64,000 nucleotides of DNA from Hyphomicrobiales bacterium (GTDB lineage: Bacteria; Pseudomonadota; Alphaproteobacteria; Rhizobiales; Rhizobiaceae): the NCBI GenBank assembly GCA_900473805.1, contig UCMS01000027.1, positions 124,001 through 188,000 of the forward strand. Reading direction: 5' to 3'. The notes beneath the pieces are model-generated. The model was not told the origin of the DNA and ran no database searches. It saw only the letters and a list, made by a program, of their open reading frames with translations. This document shows positions 55,401 through 62,012 of this stretch, piece after piece. Numbering within the stretch: position 1 is the stretch's first letter; each line of letters begins with the position of its first letter. The position numbers were made by a program, and so were the translations under genes.

Positions 55401-58369
55401 ACGGCGTCGCCATCAAAGTCCTTCGCCACAACCACAGCACCGAAGTCGATCGTCAGGGTGTTTTCTACAGCAGTGCCGGCAATGGCTGGCTTTTCATGAT
55501 CCAGCTGGTCGTAGAGGGAGAAGCTGAACGTGCCGTTGGGGTTGAGTTTGAACTCGAAGACGAGGCGGTCGTCACCAGAGTTGTAGTCCTGTCCCGGAAC
55601 AGCCTGGCCCGGTGCCTGGCTGTTGACGAAACCGACGATCTTGCCGGCTTCATCGAGATCGAAGCCCAGCGGCTTGCCGTTCGATGTGAGTTTGAGACCT
55701 TCCAGATAGCCGCGCATCTCGGCGGTCGAGATCAGCGAGAAGCTGACCTTCTCGTCCGCACCGACCTTGACCAGGTCTGCAAGGTTGCCCTTCGAGGTCG
55801 CGTTCGCAGGACCGCCAGTGTCGACGCCCGGCGTGCCGGTGAACGAGGAGTCTTTGCCGTCTCCGTCGTTCGGCGCGTTGCCGGTCGAGGTACCGGTCTG
55901 GATGTCGTCTTCGTCAACGGTCAGGGACAGCGCGGTGGCGTTGCCCTTGATAACAGGAACGTCGTCGGTCACGTTGATCTTGACCAGATCCGTCAACTCG
56001 ATGCCGTCATTGTCGCCGTCGTTGACCTGCAGAACCGCGCCGAAGTCGATCGTCAGCGTGTTCTGGTCTGCCAGACCCTCTGCCGGTCCCTTGTGATCCA
56101 GCTGATCGTAGAGCGAGAACTTGAAGCTTCCGTCGGGATTGAGTTCGAATTTGAACACCAGGCGGTCGGCGCCGGAGTTGTAGTCCTCGCCGGGAATAGC
56201 CTGACCCGGTGCCTGGCTGTTGACGAAACCGACGATCTTGCCGGCTTCATCGAGATCGAAGCCCAGCGGCTTGCCGTTCGATGTGAGTTTGAGATCTTCG
56301 AGATAGGTCCGCATCTCCTCAACGGAAATCGTCGAGAAGCTGATATTCGTATCCGCCCCGATCTTGACGAGATCCGCCAGATTGCCAGCAACCGCGTTGG
56401 CCGGACCACCGCCGCCAACACCTGGTTCGCCCGTGTAGGAGAGATCCTTTTCGGCGCCGTCCTCCGGCGAGGTCCCGAGAGAGGTCGATGTATCGATGTC
56501 GTCCTCGTCGACCGTCAGCGTCAGCGGGTCGGCCTCCAGATCAATCACCGGCTCGTCATCGAGGATGTCAACCGTGAAGCTGCCCTCAATGCTGTCGCCG
56601 TCGGCATCCGTTGCGGTGAACGGAATGTCGAAGGTCAGAATGTCGACGTCGACCGGGCCTTCGGCTGTCGTACGAAGGTCGTTGCCCTCGGGCTCGGGGC
56701 TACCGCCCAGCTGGGGCAGATGATCAAGATTGCCGAGCAACTCGAAGGTATAACTGCCATGGTCGGCGGTGGCATCGAGCGTGATGGTGAACACTGTCTC
56801 GCTTTTGAACGAGCCTTCACCTTCGAGCACCACCTTGGCCTCGTTGCGTTCGATCGCCTTTTCGGCGATCAGAATGTAGCCGCCATTCCAGACGTTCGTG
56901 TTTTCATAGACGGTCTTTTCGATCCGGTAGGTGAGTTCGATGCCATCGGCGCTCAGGCCGGCGAGGTCGGTGATAACATCGGTGATCTCTTCAGAGGTCG
57001 AGTTTTCGTCCAAACCGGAGAAGCTCAGCGTGCGGCCGATCGGATCGTCGGTCGCTTCCGTGCTCAGGTTTTCTGCTTTGAAATCGTCGTCGGCGCCCCA
57101 GTCGATGCCGAGTTCGCGGGAAACGGTGGTGGAGGTCCCATCCGGATTTTCCGTGTCCTGGTTTCCGCCCTCCAAATAGTCTTCCGAGACGGTACCGATT
57201 TCGATGCCGTCAAAGCGCAGTTCTTCGCCCTCGGACTCGCCCCCCGTCATGAAGGTCGGAGCATCGTCCGCGATATCGATGCTGAAGCTGCCGGTGTCGC
57301 TGTCGTTGTCGAGGTCCGTGACGGTATACTCGAAGTTGAGCCGCAGCAGGTCATCGACGCTGCTCTCGCCGCCATCGGGATGGTCAAGCGGCTGCTCGAG
57401 CTTGAAGGTGAATTCGCCGGAAGTACGATCGTCGATTGTGATCGTGAAGACGGTGGATTCCTTCCCGTCGACGACGATGAAGGCACGGAGAGCAACGAAG
57501 CTAAGCTCCGTAGGCCCACCCGGTGCGCCGAACTCGAACTGCACGGGATGGCCGTTGGACGTCAGTCCGACCGGAGTCGATGTGGAATTGCCACTTACGC
57601 CCTCAGCGACATTTCCAGCTCCCGTCCAGGTGACACCGCTGACGGTGCCAAAATTCGGGCCGGGATCGAAGACGAGCTGTCCGCCCGTGGTCTCGTTGCC
57701 CTTAACATCGTCAGCAATGACTGCCTCGTCGAAGGCGACGCTGACGCCCAGATCCGGGGCGATCGGCTGACCGTCGATACCTTCCTGGCTGCCCTCGGGC
57801 GCAGCGTCAGGGAGATCTGTATTGCCCAGCAGGCCCGCAAGAGCAAACTGCTCCGGACCGTTGTTGATCGGGCTGTCGTCGAAGTCGCCGCCATTGCTCG
57901 GCGAACCGGCCGAGGCCGAATAGGAGCCGTCCGGGCCCTGGGCAACGTTGATGTCGCTGCCTTCGAGAGCGGCGAAGAGCGCCTGCTGCGGCAGCTCAAC
58001 CTCACCGATGACGAAGGTCGGGATGTTGGCAGCGCCCCCGACAATCACGATCTCGGTGCCGTCGGCTTGGACGAGCACGAGGTTGCCGCCTTCGAGCCGG
58101 ATGTCGTCGATCGACACGCCGACCGGAAGGGTCACGACATTGTTCTGATCCGGGACGACTTCCGTGGGGATCGACGCGGCTGCTGTTTGCGTCGGCAGGC
58201 GATCCGTTTTCGAGCCATCACCATTCGCATCCGGCGTGGTGGCCTGAGCCACCTCGACGCTGCGGGTGTCATCATGAACATATCCGAGGTGCTGCTCTAC
58301 CGCAGCATCAAATTCATCAGCAGAAGAATTGTTGTCAAAGTTAGACAGGCGCGGATCTTCGATGGACAT
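43424..58369 (-). CDS. Giant type-I-secreted repeat adhesin (4981 residues; T1SS-143/VCBS/RTX)
   Basis: A 4981-residue surface protein, probably a biofilm adhesin. Layout by residue: 1-135 N-terminal module with VVTLPVGVSIDDIRLEGG near 78; two diverged T1SS-143-type units to about 600; five near-identical units of 198-200 residues whose VDEDDI motifs start at 620, 818, 1018, 1216 and 1414; further diverged units, two of them (near 1600 and 2120) a duplicate pair; a first RTX calcium-repeat block about 2700-2955; VCBS-type domains about 3200-4140 with two helical inserts and a jelly-roll-like insert; cadherin-like domains to about 4330; a second RTX block about 4360-4437; an EF-hand-like Asp/Asn-rich region about 4680-4800; and a C-terminal secretion target from about 4855. 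There is no Sec signal. TAAA at 62-65 is a possible LapG site. The secretion operon lies directly downstream. Confidence 0.93.
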   Translation of the reverse strand: MSIEDPRLSNFDNNSSADEFDAAVEQHLGYVHDDTRSVEVAQATTPDANGDGSKTDRLPTQTAAASIPTEVVPDQNNVVTLPVGVSIDDIRLEGGNLVLVQADGTEIVIVGGAANIPTFVIGEVELPQQALFAALEGSDINVAQGPDGSYSASAGSPSNGGDFDDSPINNGPEQFALAGLLGNTDLPDAAPEGSQEGIDGQPIAPDLGVSVAFDEAVIADDVKGNETTGGQLVFDPGPNFGTVSGVTWTGAGNVAEGVSGNSTSTPVGLTSNGHPVQFEFGAPGGPTELSFVALRAFIVVDGKESTVFTITIDDRTSGEFTFKLEQPLDHPDGGESSVDDLLRLNFEYTVTDLDNDSDTGSFSIDIADDAPTFMTGGESEGEELRFDGIEIGTVSEDYLEGGNQDTENPDGTSTTVSRELGIDWGADDDFKAENLSTEATDDPIGRTLSFSGLDENSTSEEITDVITDLAGLSADGIELTYRIEKTVYENTNVWNGGYILIAEKAIERNEAKVVLEGEGSFKSETVFTITLDATADHGSYTFELLGNLDHLPQLGGSPEPEGNDLRTTAEGPVDVDILTFDIPFTATDADGDSIEGSFTVDILDDEPVIDLEADPLTLTVDEDDIDTSTSLGTSPEDGAEKDLSYTGEPGVGGGGPANAVAGNLADLVKIGADTNISFSTISVEEMRTYLEDLKLTSNGKPLGFDLDEAGKIVGFVNSQAPGQAIPGEDYNSGADRLVFKFELNPDGSFKFSLYDQLDHKGPAEGLADQNTLTIDFGAVLQVNDGDNDGIELTDLVKINVTDDVPVIKGNATALSLTVDEDDIQTGTSTGNAPNDGDGKDSSFTGTPGVDTGGPANATSKGNLADLVKVGADEKVSFSLISTAEMRGYLEGLKLTSNGKPLGFDLDEAGKIVGFVNSQAPGQAVPGQDYNSGDDRLVFEFKLNPNGTFSFSLYDQLDHEKPAIAGTAVENTLTIDFGAVVVAKDFDGDAVKLTDLVKVNITDDVPEVKVGATAVTVTVDEDDIQTGTSTGNAPNDGDGTDFSFTGTPGVNTGGPANATSKGNLADLVKVGADEKVSFSLISTADMRTYLQGLKLTSNGKPIGFDLDEAGKIVGFVNKEGQPSPGQDYNSGDDRLVFEFKLNPDGTFTFSLYDQLDHAKPAVPGTAFENTLTIDFGAVVQASDNDGDSVKLTNLVKVNVTDDIPEVKLGATPVTVTVDEDDIRTNTSTGTSPNDGNSKDFSYTGSPSDNGMGPANATSTVNLSTLVKVGADEKVSFSLISTADMRNYLQGLKLTSNGKPLGFDLDEAGKIVGFVNKEGQPSPGQDYNSGDDRLVFEFTLNPDGTFKFSLHDQLDHVAPAVPGTADENTLIIDFGAVLQATDNDGDSVKLTDLVKVNIKDDVPVVKTGATPVTVTVDEDDIRTNTSTGTSPNDGNSKDFSYTGSPSDNTTGPANATSVVNLSSLVTVGADENVSFSLISKADMRSYLQSLNLTSEGKPLGFDLDQSGKIIGFVNAPGGDVPGQKYDSVDRLVFEFKLNPNGTVTFSLYDQLDHVSGEVKLDSLTIDFGAVLQATDKDGDSVKLTGLVNVNVTDDNPETGSNPTVVVEDDDLFKGIDGGTGDDDAPQNVNGILAHKFGADGGSIAWVAGSTTTDGGASGFTYSTTNNGTLLIKQDGTTVITVSLNASTGQYTVTQVAPLMHANGDNENNQTFTLTYKVTDGDKDTATGTLTINVDDDMPKVSNNVLTVTVDEDDIASVLSWGNHPNDGAGDGSTTEGPFMAEAATTRGSAADVVAFGADGAKIGGGFSFASDALSTMTNVGLSSKGVALAYTYVGGALVAYANTPVVGGAGFDVGDRVVFTLTLDKSTGEFVYRQYDQLDHVDGGKENTALKVPGGSIAGIDIGAIIDATDRDGDTVPLDGKIIVKVVDDMPEVSIWTDQTTRVDETAGNNDNLTDPMSVFLASQLFSSVGSRGSDLDMPVRYARDNVVDFSINGGADDTGLPGTVNASLTLQIDNANSGLFTTDGKAITLSKEGELVVGRIPDGTAAFAIHIDSTGHVTVAQYLSLQHSLSGTDPDDDLNLSGKISAVLTVTDYDKDTVIETVKIGSKIFFDDDGPSVGTNPNVALDDENLANGISGGTNDDGAPKNVHGFLSHDFGADGGSIAWVVGSTTSTGGAANLTYEPGENGALLIKQNGTTIITVALNASTGEYTVTQVAPLMHADGNNENNQKFTLTYKVTDGDNDSVNGKLVINVDDDMPKVRAVPPIEHAATELVSVTGTLSTQVGFGADGMGKYTVEKDNLSTSLTSLKSNGSSLTFSVVGDTLYAKVGNDTIFTFTVNPQTGAYSFVQTGPIDHVGQVPSFGNYISVPAVSGPKIHFVGDLTNGQDIVRITNSGSTSVTWGVDTDNNGQPNFTVNIPKNTTFYLNVGNLPDNTKVELLGAGGGSVKTVVNPGHGHFTGVPVDGLTLDLSTAVTVEDADGDKVALSGQLNITITDSVPSFVGQALVQVAEDGDKNEAGSTGVNWGADNGANRSLALGSGVVVKDQDGVTVELKSNTQAVNVALVGAVLVGYLGNTAPTVANLASNTNVVFTVSVDKTTGEYAFDLKQPLDHTSPTGGKQYLDLSFEVTAKDGDNDTASGSVTVRVDAAGTIGSINYGNLDTGVFVNLSETSVTRNGQTVAADTATDRTGAHVVGVDAMAGVNEAYGSKAADILVGGEEANVLKGNEGDDVLIGGKGSDTLDGGADNDTLIVSADIDVVTGYGPRAFTKGDGSIEGVAINGRSGEGDTLIGGTGFDTVRFEPASGANGFVFDRANANLGLSGVEKFVGSDGDDIILLPKSYTTSDTTLIEIDGGKGNDILQGSDAQGDKITGGEGNDRISGLGGNDDISGGNGNDEIWGGDGNDLIRGDWGQDTISGGAGTDTIYGGGDNDSIYGGAGDDRILGGEGNDTIIHTVGDGNDTVDGGTETGVSNPDYDVLKINGDGTARSFTLGLAPVGTEITPATDKADIEVTYSGPNAGSVRADEIERVTFNLGSAGDTVTLNSVSGSAIQPTTVVINGGAGDDTIDLTNFAGSKAEIVDNNGGADKVKLAGVWTDYVFTQYEDVFTIHKDGAPIATVKGIERVQFTGKDGVPGYSMSIDKVVNLAPNGVEDNGSVKEAGGIDNATPGISEATGNVLANDKDGNFDENLNIVDKLSVTKVGDTVIDADGEKIIGTYGDLVIKSDGSYTYTLVDDRAATQGLKAGQVEFETFSYTLADKQNQPGTGTLKIEVTGANDTPVIAGVVSGSITESGDLQGINEAGRTGGLEPTDAPSAQLALALASLLTNPANLEAVLAMAKGELGGNTAKAIATVWDYLDDIYSSAGPNQPNVNEAFTRLGVEYAEYVQGGGQPLVDVTAKFTADSNNNGQPDRVQSLHDNLLGNLGDAALKQRYVDGTVKYNEMKALVVSTDADLLDRPYHDGGEASSAASAASKAWDAANGYDASISGQLTVTDPDLGESHVWSLNSNPAGLFGTFALNSAGEWTYTLDNASSATQALKQGESRTETFSVSVTDASGAVDVQDITITIVGANDAPVITQSTAVPYLAQGLSGFVEADDAPDGKFEPTVDLDTTIAGLIGPGMNMGTILTAVQTELGSGATKAMAIAQVWDYVDDNFSYYNNLINEVGAKLGIEYAKYLNAGGAPLLNVVAKYAADDGDAGSEPNRLQSLHDNLLGNLNNAGLTDKLLGAGQGSNPNPAPAVYQEIVALLHASGLSDLLDRPVFSGTEGSVNTSLAWDQAHGYVSGASGQILATDVDQPAGTPLAWSGDKVGTYGDFKIDPATGKWIYEVDHTRPETKALTEGQTVVETFTVTVTDEFGGIDTVPVKVTVVGTNDASVITGDASGTVTEDAVGGKVETYNENFSSSGSVNGWTNGALVNIAGYGQYLTESVNNTNSQSISKVIQVPAGNAPTVIEFDFLSVRTWDALEKIQVYLDGGKALEFYPNSGLNAASPTSGTFVIGGIQGAYTIAAPTNLPASEGRIYHITLTGTGFGSTVTLGFGDTLNQEFTDESFGIDNIVVHATSPSGLVTSGDLNAVDVDGPNDSWVAVGAGGTTANGYGTFSIDATGHWTYTLNNGHAAVNALPAGQTLSDSFTVKTVDGTEQVVSITINGANDAPVITSGASASIDENSPTSTVVYTASATDVDSSSISYSLTGDDAAKFKIDPNTGVVTFILSPDYEAPTDQGSNNVYNFTVVASDGTAQSSKDVSVTVNNVDEVVNQTPTDILWTAVEPNSSFPKDGEVLGSLSVTDPDNTGGYKYTLLSGSSAGFTVSAAGEVKATDDLDQNTTYILNVQVEDGLGGVRTETFNVITGDGSNETLPTGGSGAVILAGDDILYGDGGKDTIYGGEGDDTLFGHSSEDVLYGGGGRDALYGGTSNDILYGDETDRVLDGGSGNNTLRVDGSFTSANDAQITNIKTVEMLSSGILNLSKQTEEIDVKGTTGADEITVSAGGGTVATGSGADKVIINGGSSAADWSIDLGSDSSADRVVFKNSAINSGENTVATVTRFDVAKDKITIDVGGFSAVDGTFQEIKANNTNVNTGAKIIALVYADGVQSSLGSDGNEGDIENLIAKATNDFPGLGVYTFIVYSSKDTDKADAGIYSVRIYDDTNPAAAGGMNIEHVMTLVDVGYGKLTANNFTSLADPLVLDLDHNGFAFSSIDTGVTFDINADGHKDQIAWTSDDGVLAYDVNGDGKIDDGSEIFTPNFNGGTFASGVAALASLDGNGDGKIDGSDDAFSKLKVWIDANNNGISDDGELSSLADHHVASISLTTDTTGGTEDGQTILGEGSFTFDDGSTGNFVEVGFDTIFGSDMSEALAVIGTDGDDVLHGGMGQVFLTGGAGADTFVFDETALHDIDVADVITDYSSAEGDQLDVSALLDSLLGEQATAETAASSLKATVADGNTTVSVQIGEESWKDIAVLQNHTTAVKVLFDDQHSVTVTHHD
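53590..56520 (-). repeat. Five tandem 594/600-bp repeats in the adhesin gene
   Basis: The codons for VDEDDI recur at 56495, 55901, 55301, 54707 and 54113, giving periods of 594, 600, 594 and 594 bases. Units two and three share long identical stretches just before this point, and units four and five form a second closely matching pair. A sixth VDEDDI at 53114 belongs to a diverged unit. Such near-identity implies recent duplication or ongoing homogenisation. Confidence 0.9.
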
Positions 58370-58889
58370 GGTAACTCACCCCTTAACAAGTTGATCGCAG
58401 TTAAATCGCGACCCGGGGGACAGTGCAACGCTTTCTTAACCCTGCAGGCATAGCCGGTTATGCATTCAGCGACCATTATTGAAAGAACAGTTAATTCACA
58501 AAGCTAAAAAGCCATGAATTTCGGTATTTTAATCAAATTGTAGCAGAGCTGGGGAAACGTCGGTGGAGGCACGGTAAGGCTTGCTTCAATGCTCTTCGAA
58601 GTTGTTTTCAGTCGCCTGCGAGATCACGCTGGGGCCGTATCGAACACTTCGTTTCAACCTGTGTCCCTGTCTCCGCAGGGCATTTCTCCGATTATTGAAG
58701 ACACCGGCGAAGAAGAGAGCGCTCCCCGCACTCGCGCTTCCACCCTGGAGCGAATAAGATCCGTCATATTGACAAATACGATGTCGCAAACTGCTCAAGC
58801 GGCAGATCATATCGACAGAATATCGGCGTTACGTTCAACTCGGATTGTTCTTAGACTGCTGCGCCATGAACCCTCTCGCATGGTGATGC
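58370..58889. other. Intergenic region between adhesin gene and ornithine cyclodeaminase gene
   Basis: This 520-base gap separates two divergent genes. The stretch 58455-58560 is AT-rich and probably carries the adhesin promoter. GGTGAG just before the minus-strand ATG at 58369 can serve as ribosome site. TTGACA at 58769-58774 could be a -35 box for the plus-strand gene, but no matching -10 box is seen. Short ORFs here look spurious. Confidence 0.45.
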
Positions 58890-59942
58890 ATGACAGCCCC
58901 CGCCCCTTCGGAAAAAGCCCTCGTCCCCTTCGTCAGCGTCGAGAACATGATGCGTCTCGTCCACCACATCGGAATCGAGCGGGTTCTGACAGAACTGACC
59001 GACGTCATTGAGGCGGATTTTCGCCGCTGGCCACTGTTCGACAAGACGCCACGTGTCGCGTCCCACTCGCGTGAAGGCGTGATCGAGTTGATGCCGACAT
59101 CCGATGGCGAGATCTATTCGTTCAAGTATGTCAACGGCCACCCGAAGAACATGGCGCAGGGGCTGCAAACCGTGACCGCATTCGGTCTGCTGGCCGAAGT
59201 CGAAACGGGCTATCCGGTTCTCCTCACCGAAATGACCCTCCTGACGGCGCTGCGGACAGCTGCCACCTCGGCCATGGCCGCCCGTCACCTGGCCCCCAAG
59301 GGCGCGACGACAATGGCGATGATCGGCAATGGCGCCCAGGCCGAATTCCAGGCGCTGGCCATGAAGGCCGTGCTCGGCCTCACCCATCTGCGGCTCTATG
59401 ACATCGACCCACGCGCGACCGAAAAGACCATGCGCAACCTCGCTGGATCCGGCCTGCATCTGACTGCATGCGACACCGCACAATCGGCTGTCGAGGGCGC
59501 CCAGATCATCACCACCTGCACTGCCGACAAGCAGAACGCCACGATCCTGTCGGACAACATGGTCGGCGCCGGCGTACACATTAATGCCATCGGTGGCGAC
59601 TGCCCGGGAAAGACCGAATTGCATCGGGACATCCTTGAACGGGTCGAGACCTTCGTGGAGTATCCTCCTCAAACGCGGATCGAAGGGGAGATCCAGCAGA
59701 TGCCGGCGGATTATCCCGTTACAGAACTCTGGCAGGTGATCACCGGCGAATCGCCCGGTCGTCGCGATCAGAGGCAGATCACGCTGTTCGATAGCGTCGG
59801 CTTTGCCATCGAGGATTTTTCCGCTCTGCGCTACGTCAGGGAACGCGTGCAGGGCACGCGATTCTATCAGCCGGTCGATCTGATTGCGGATCCGGATGAT
59901 CCACGCGACCTGTTCGGGATGCTCCAGCGCGCCAAGGATTGA
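58890..59942 (+). CDS. ocd: Ornithine cyclodeaminase
   Basis: A 350-residue enzyme of the ornithine cyclodeaminase / mu-crystallin family that converts L-ornithine to L-proline and ammonia with bound NAD. Blocks conserved with the Ti-plasmid enzymes are FKYVNGHPKN near 72-81, LLTEMTLLTALRTAATSAMAARHLAP near 111-136 with the catalytic Arg and Lys region, MAMIGNGAQAEFQALA at the Rossmann fold, and GAGVHINAIGGDCPGKTEL near 229-247 with the catalytic Asp. Length is typical. It lies alone between the adhesin and replication genes. The ribosome site is weak. It suggests arginine/ornithine use, as in opine-type replicons, but no arginase is present. Confidence 0.9.
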   Translation: MTAPAPSEKALVPFVSVENMMRLVHHIGIERVLTELTDVIEADFRRWPLFDKTPRVASHSREGVIELMPTSDGEIYSFKYVNGHPKNMAQGLQTVTAFGLLAEVETGYPVLLTEMTLLTALRTAATSAMAARHLAPKGATTMAMIGNGAQAEFQALAMKAVLGLTHLRLYDIDPRATEKTMRNLAGSGLHLTACDTAQSAVEGAQIITTCTADKQNATILSDNMVGAGVHINAIGGDCPGKTELHRDILERVETFVEYPPQTRIEGEIQQMPADYPVTELWQVITGESPGRRDQRQITLFDSVGFAIEDFSALRYVRERVQGTRFYQPVDLIADPDDPRDLFGMLQRAKD

Positions 59943-59974
59943 AGTCTCGAGCGCGCTCTCAGGACGTCAAAAGC

Positions 59975-60580
59975 TCAGGCGGGGCGCATCAGGATCTCTT
60001 CGGCCTCGTCTCGCTCCATGAGCAGGACCCGTCTGGCGAGATCGAAACCAAACCCCTGGCGGGCGAAAGAGGCGAGTTCCTTGCTCCGTCGCGTTTCATC
60101 CGGGCCGAGTTCGGTCCGCTGGAACGGACCGAAGGCTTTCTTGCGGGCGTAAACGACGGCTGCCCGCAATTCATCCATGTCGGCGACGGTGGTCTCGATG
60201 ATACCGCGCTCGATCCCCTTCTCAGCCAGTTTGCGGGCGACGGCCCGGCTCGATTTGCCGCTTCTGGCCGCCGAGGCGGAACGAACCTGCGCGTAATTTT
60301 CATCATCCAGCGCCTTCATGCCCCGGCCGAACGCAACCGCGTGCTCTGCCAGAGCGTTCAGTTGTTCGTTCGTAACATCCTCGAATTTGGTTTTCGCCTT
60401 GCGCCGGATTGCATCGGCCAGCTCTCGCTCGCTCATCATTCGCCGCGCCAGCCGATAGGCCGCCGAGTTTTTCGCCCAGGACAGCATCCGCACCGTCGGC
60501 GCTTCGCTATCCGCCCTCCCGCCGCCTTCGGTTGTCGTTGCGAAAGGGCCTGCTGTCTGAGAATTTTCCTGCTCTGCCAT
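59975..60580 (-). CDS. recX: RecX family protein
   Basis: A 201-residue helical protein of the RecX family, which modulates RecA filaments. Recognisable are AAYRLARRMMSERELADAIRRKA near residues 40-62 and SSRAVARKLAEKGIERGIIE near 110-129, the two three-helix repeats of the fold, with an acidic and Ser/Thr-rich N-terminal tail. The ATG at 60580 is 9 bases past the repC stop, and its GAGGA ribosome site overlaps that stop, so it is almost certainly translated from the repABC transcript. A recX gene away from recA and attached to a replication operon is unusual. It could be a plasmid paralogue of the chromosomal gene. Confidence 0.8.
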   Translation of the reverse strand: MAEQENSQTAGPFATTTEGGGRADSEAPTVRMLSWAKNSAAYRLARRMMSERELADAIRRKAKTKFEDVTNEQLNALAEHAVAFGRGMKALDDENYAQVRSASAARSGKSSRAVARKLAEKGIERGIIETTVADMDELRAAVVYARKKAFGPFQRTELGPDETRRSKELASFARQGFGFDLARRVLLMERDEAEEILMRPA

Positions 60581-60589
60581 GCGCAGTCC

Positions 60590-61831
60590 TCACTCCCGCT
60601 GCCGTTCCAGCGCCTGCAGCATCGGATAGATACTGAAGGCTGACCGTTCGGCCTTGCGCGTCAGGTCGCGCAGATAACCACCCGGCGAACGGATATCTTC
60701 GACACGTTCCAGCATGATCGCCACGACAATGGCAGCGGCCTGTTCGCCCATCGCCTTCCGGGCCTTGGCCCAGGCATCAGGAGAGACGCCCAGCATAGAG
60801 CGAACGAGATCGGCGGCACGAATGAGATCCTGCCAGTTTTTCAGGCCGCCTTGCGCATAATCGCCGATTTGCGGGCAGACCTTCCGCATCCGCTCCAGGC
60901 TGATCGCCACCCTCTTTTCCGGCACCTTGTCCGCATTCGCTTCGCCCTCGCCTCGATCGCCCCCCGGCTCCGCCCCTTCTAATTCTCTTTTGCCGTTTAA
61001 TTCAAATGGTAGGTCTGTGTTTGAATTCTGAATATGGCGCTCGGATTGAAGGTCATTGCCGCTCATTTCTTCTTCTGAAAGGCTTGATAGATAAGCGTTT
61101 TCCACCTTTGTCCGGAATGCAGTAAGGCGTGCCCGCAACGCCGTAAGCGCTGCGGCATCCGGTCGGCGCGGGAGGCTGCCAAAAGACATCTCCTGAAACT
61201 CGGCAACGAGCACCGCCCAATCACCCATCCTTGCCTCTTCAATTGCGGCCGTGAGGATCTTGGAGATATCCCTCAGATGCAGGGTCACCTCGGTCCGCAG
61301 CAAGCGCAGGGCCTTCGCCTCGCTGCGCACAGCCTCCGCGGCCGCATGGATCTCGGCAGCTTTCAGGGCCAGGGGCGCCAGGTCGAAGCCAAAGGCCTCG
61401 TCGACCATGCCGTGATCGTCTCTCACGCAGTAACGTTTGCCGTTGGCACTATCGCGGCGAAAGATCAGTCCGGCCTCGACCAGCGCCGTCAGATGCCTGC
61501 GGATGGTGGCCGGGGCCATACCACGGGCGCGGATCGAGAGTTCGCGGTTGGACGGGAAGACGATGATCTGTTTCGAACCGTCGAGCATGCGATCGGTGGT
61601 GAAGCTCACCAGAGCCTCGAGCAAGCCGATCGCCCGGTCGCTCAGGCCGAAATGGGCGCGCGCTTCGGTAAGCGCCCGCAGCAACTGCCATTTGTCGCCG
61701 CCACCCGTATCGTTGCCGCCGTCGCCGGCGCGCAGTTTCTCCTGCCTCTCGGAGACGGAAGCCTGGCGGGCAAACAGCCGCGCAGACATCCTGCCGCCGC
61801 CGAATGGCGTCGTCGCAAGCCTGTCCATCAT
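60590..61831 (-). CDS. repC: Plasmid replication initiator RepC
   Basis: A 413-residue RepC protein, the initiator of repABC replicons. The replication origin of such plasmids usually lies inside this coding region. Blocks typical of the family are LRALTEARAHFGLSDRAIGLLEALVSF near 55-81, IVFPSNRELSIRARGMAPATIRRHLTALVEAGLIFRRDSANGKRY (residues about 89-133, a winged-helix DNA-binding region) and the C-terminal KVCPQIGDYAQGG...RSMLGVSPDAW region. GAGAGGA precedes the ATG. It is separated from repB by a 300-base region with a counter-transcribed RNA. Confidence 0.95.
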   Translation of the reverse strand: MMDRLATTPFGGGRMSARLFARQASVSERQEKLRAGDGGNDTGGGDKWQLLRALTEARAHFGLSDRAIGLLEALVSFTTDRMLDGSKQIIVFPSNRELSIRARGMAPATIRRHLTALVEAGLIFRRDSANGKRYCVRDDHGMVDEAFGFDLAPLALKAAEIHAAAEAVRSEAKALRLLRTEVTLHLRDISKILTAAIEEARMGDWAVLVAEFQEMSFGSLPRRPDAAALTALRARLTAFRTKVENAYLSSLSEEEMSGNDLQSERHIQNSNTDLPFELNGKRELEGAEPGGDRGEGEANADKVPEKRVAISLERMRKVCPQIGDYAQGGLKNWQDLIRAADLVRSMLGVSPDAWAKARKAMGEQAAAIVVAIMLERVEDIRSPGGYLRDLTRKAERSAFSIYPMLQALERQRE

Positions 61832-61949
61832 GATCCGGTCCTCTCGTGAAGAGGCAAGACGGGCCCTTTGAACGAAGCGTTAGGCGCAGAGCAAGTGTCT
61901 CGGATCCGACAATGATGCCGCCGACTCTTGACTTTGCCTGGTGGAAGTG

Positions 61950-62012
61950 ATTCTCTCAGATTGCTACATACGAGAGGGCTTCCGAAACGGTCACGTTTTG
62001 GGGGCCTTTTTT
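61950..62012 (+). ncRNA. Candidate counter-transcribed RNA of the repABC operon (inc-alpha)
   Basis: repABC plasmids encode a small antisense RNA between repB and repC that limits RepC synthesis and sets incompatibility. In the right place and on the right strand there is a strong intrinsic terminator (61977-62012), and TTGACT at 61928-61933 can serve as -35 box. The start, near 61950-61963, is inferred from the usual RNA size of about 50-60 bases, because the -10 box is poor. Confidence 0.65.
61977..62012 (+). terminator. Intrinsic terminator of the repABC antisense RNA
   Basis: GGCTTCCGAAACG (61977-61989) pairs along 13 positions, three of them G-U, with CGTTTTGGGGGCC (61994-62006) around a GTCA loop, followed by six T. 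Read on the minus strand, the same dyad lies in the repC leader and can form the competing structure. Confidence 0.8.

Noticed and set aside
53590-56520. Regular repeats that might suggest a CRISPR or satellite array
   Set aside because: The period is about 600 bases, in frame, and encodes conserved protein repeats, so it is a coding repeat.
51572-58453. Very long open frames on the plus strand (1009 and 1183 codons) opposite the adhesin gene
   Set aside because: They follow the repeat period of the adhesin and lack any protein-like pattern or ribosome site. They are antisense shadows caused by GC-rich codon phase.
58586-58810. 74-codon minus-strand ORF upstream of the adhesin gene
   Set aside because: It has no ribosome site and no recognisable composition or homology-like feature.
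58982-58994. GTTCTGACAGAAC palindrome as a possible parS site
   Set aside because: It is 13 bases long, lies inside the ornithine cyclodeaminase coding region and does not match the 16-base repABC parS pattern.
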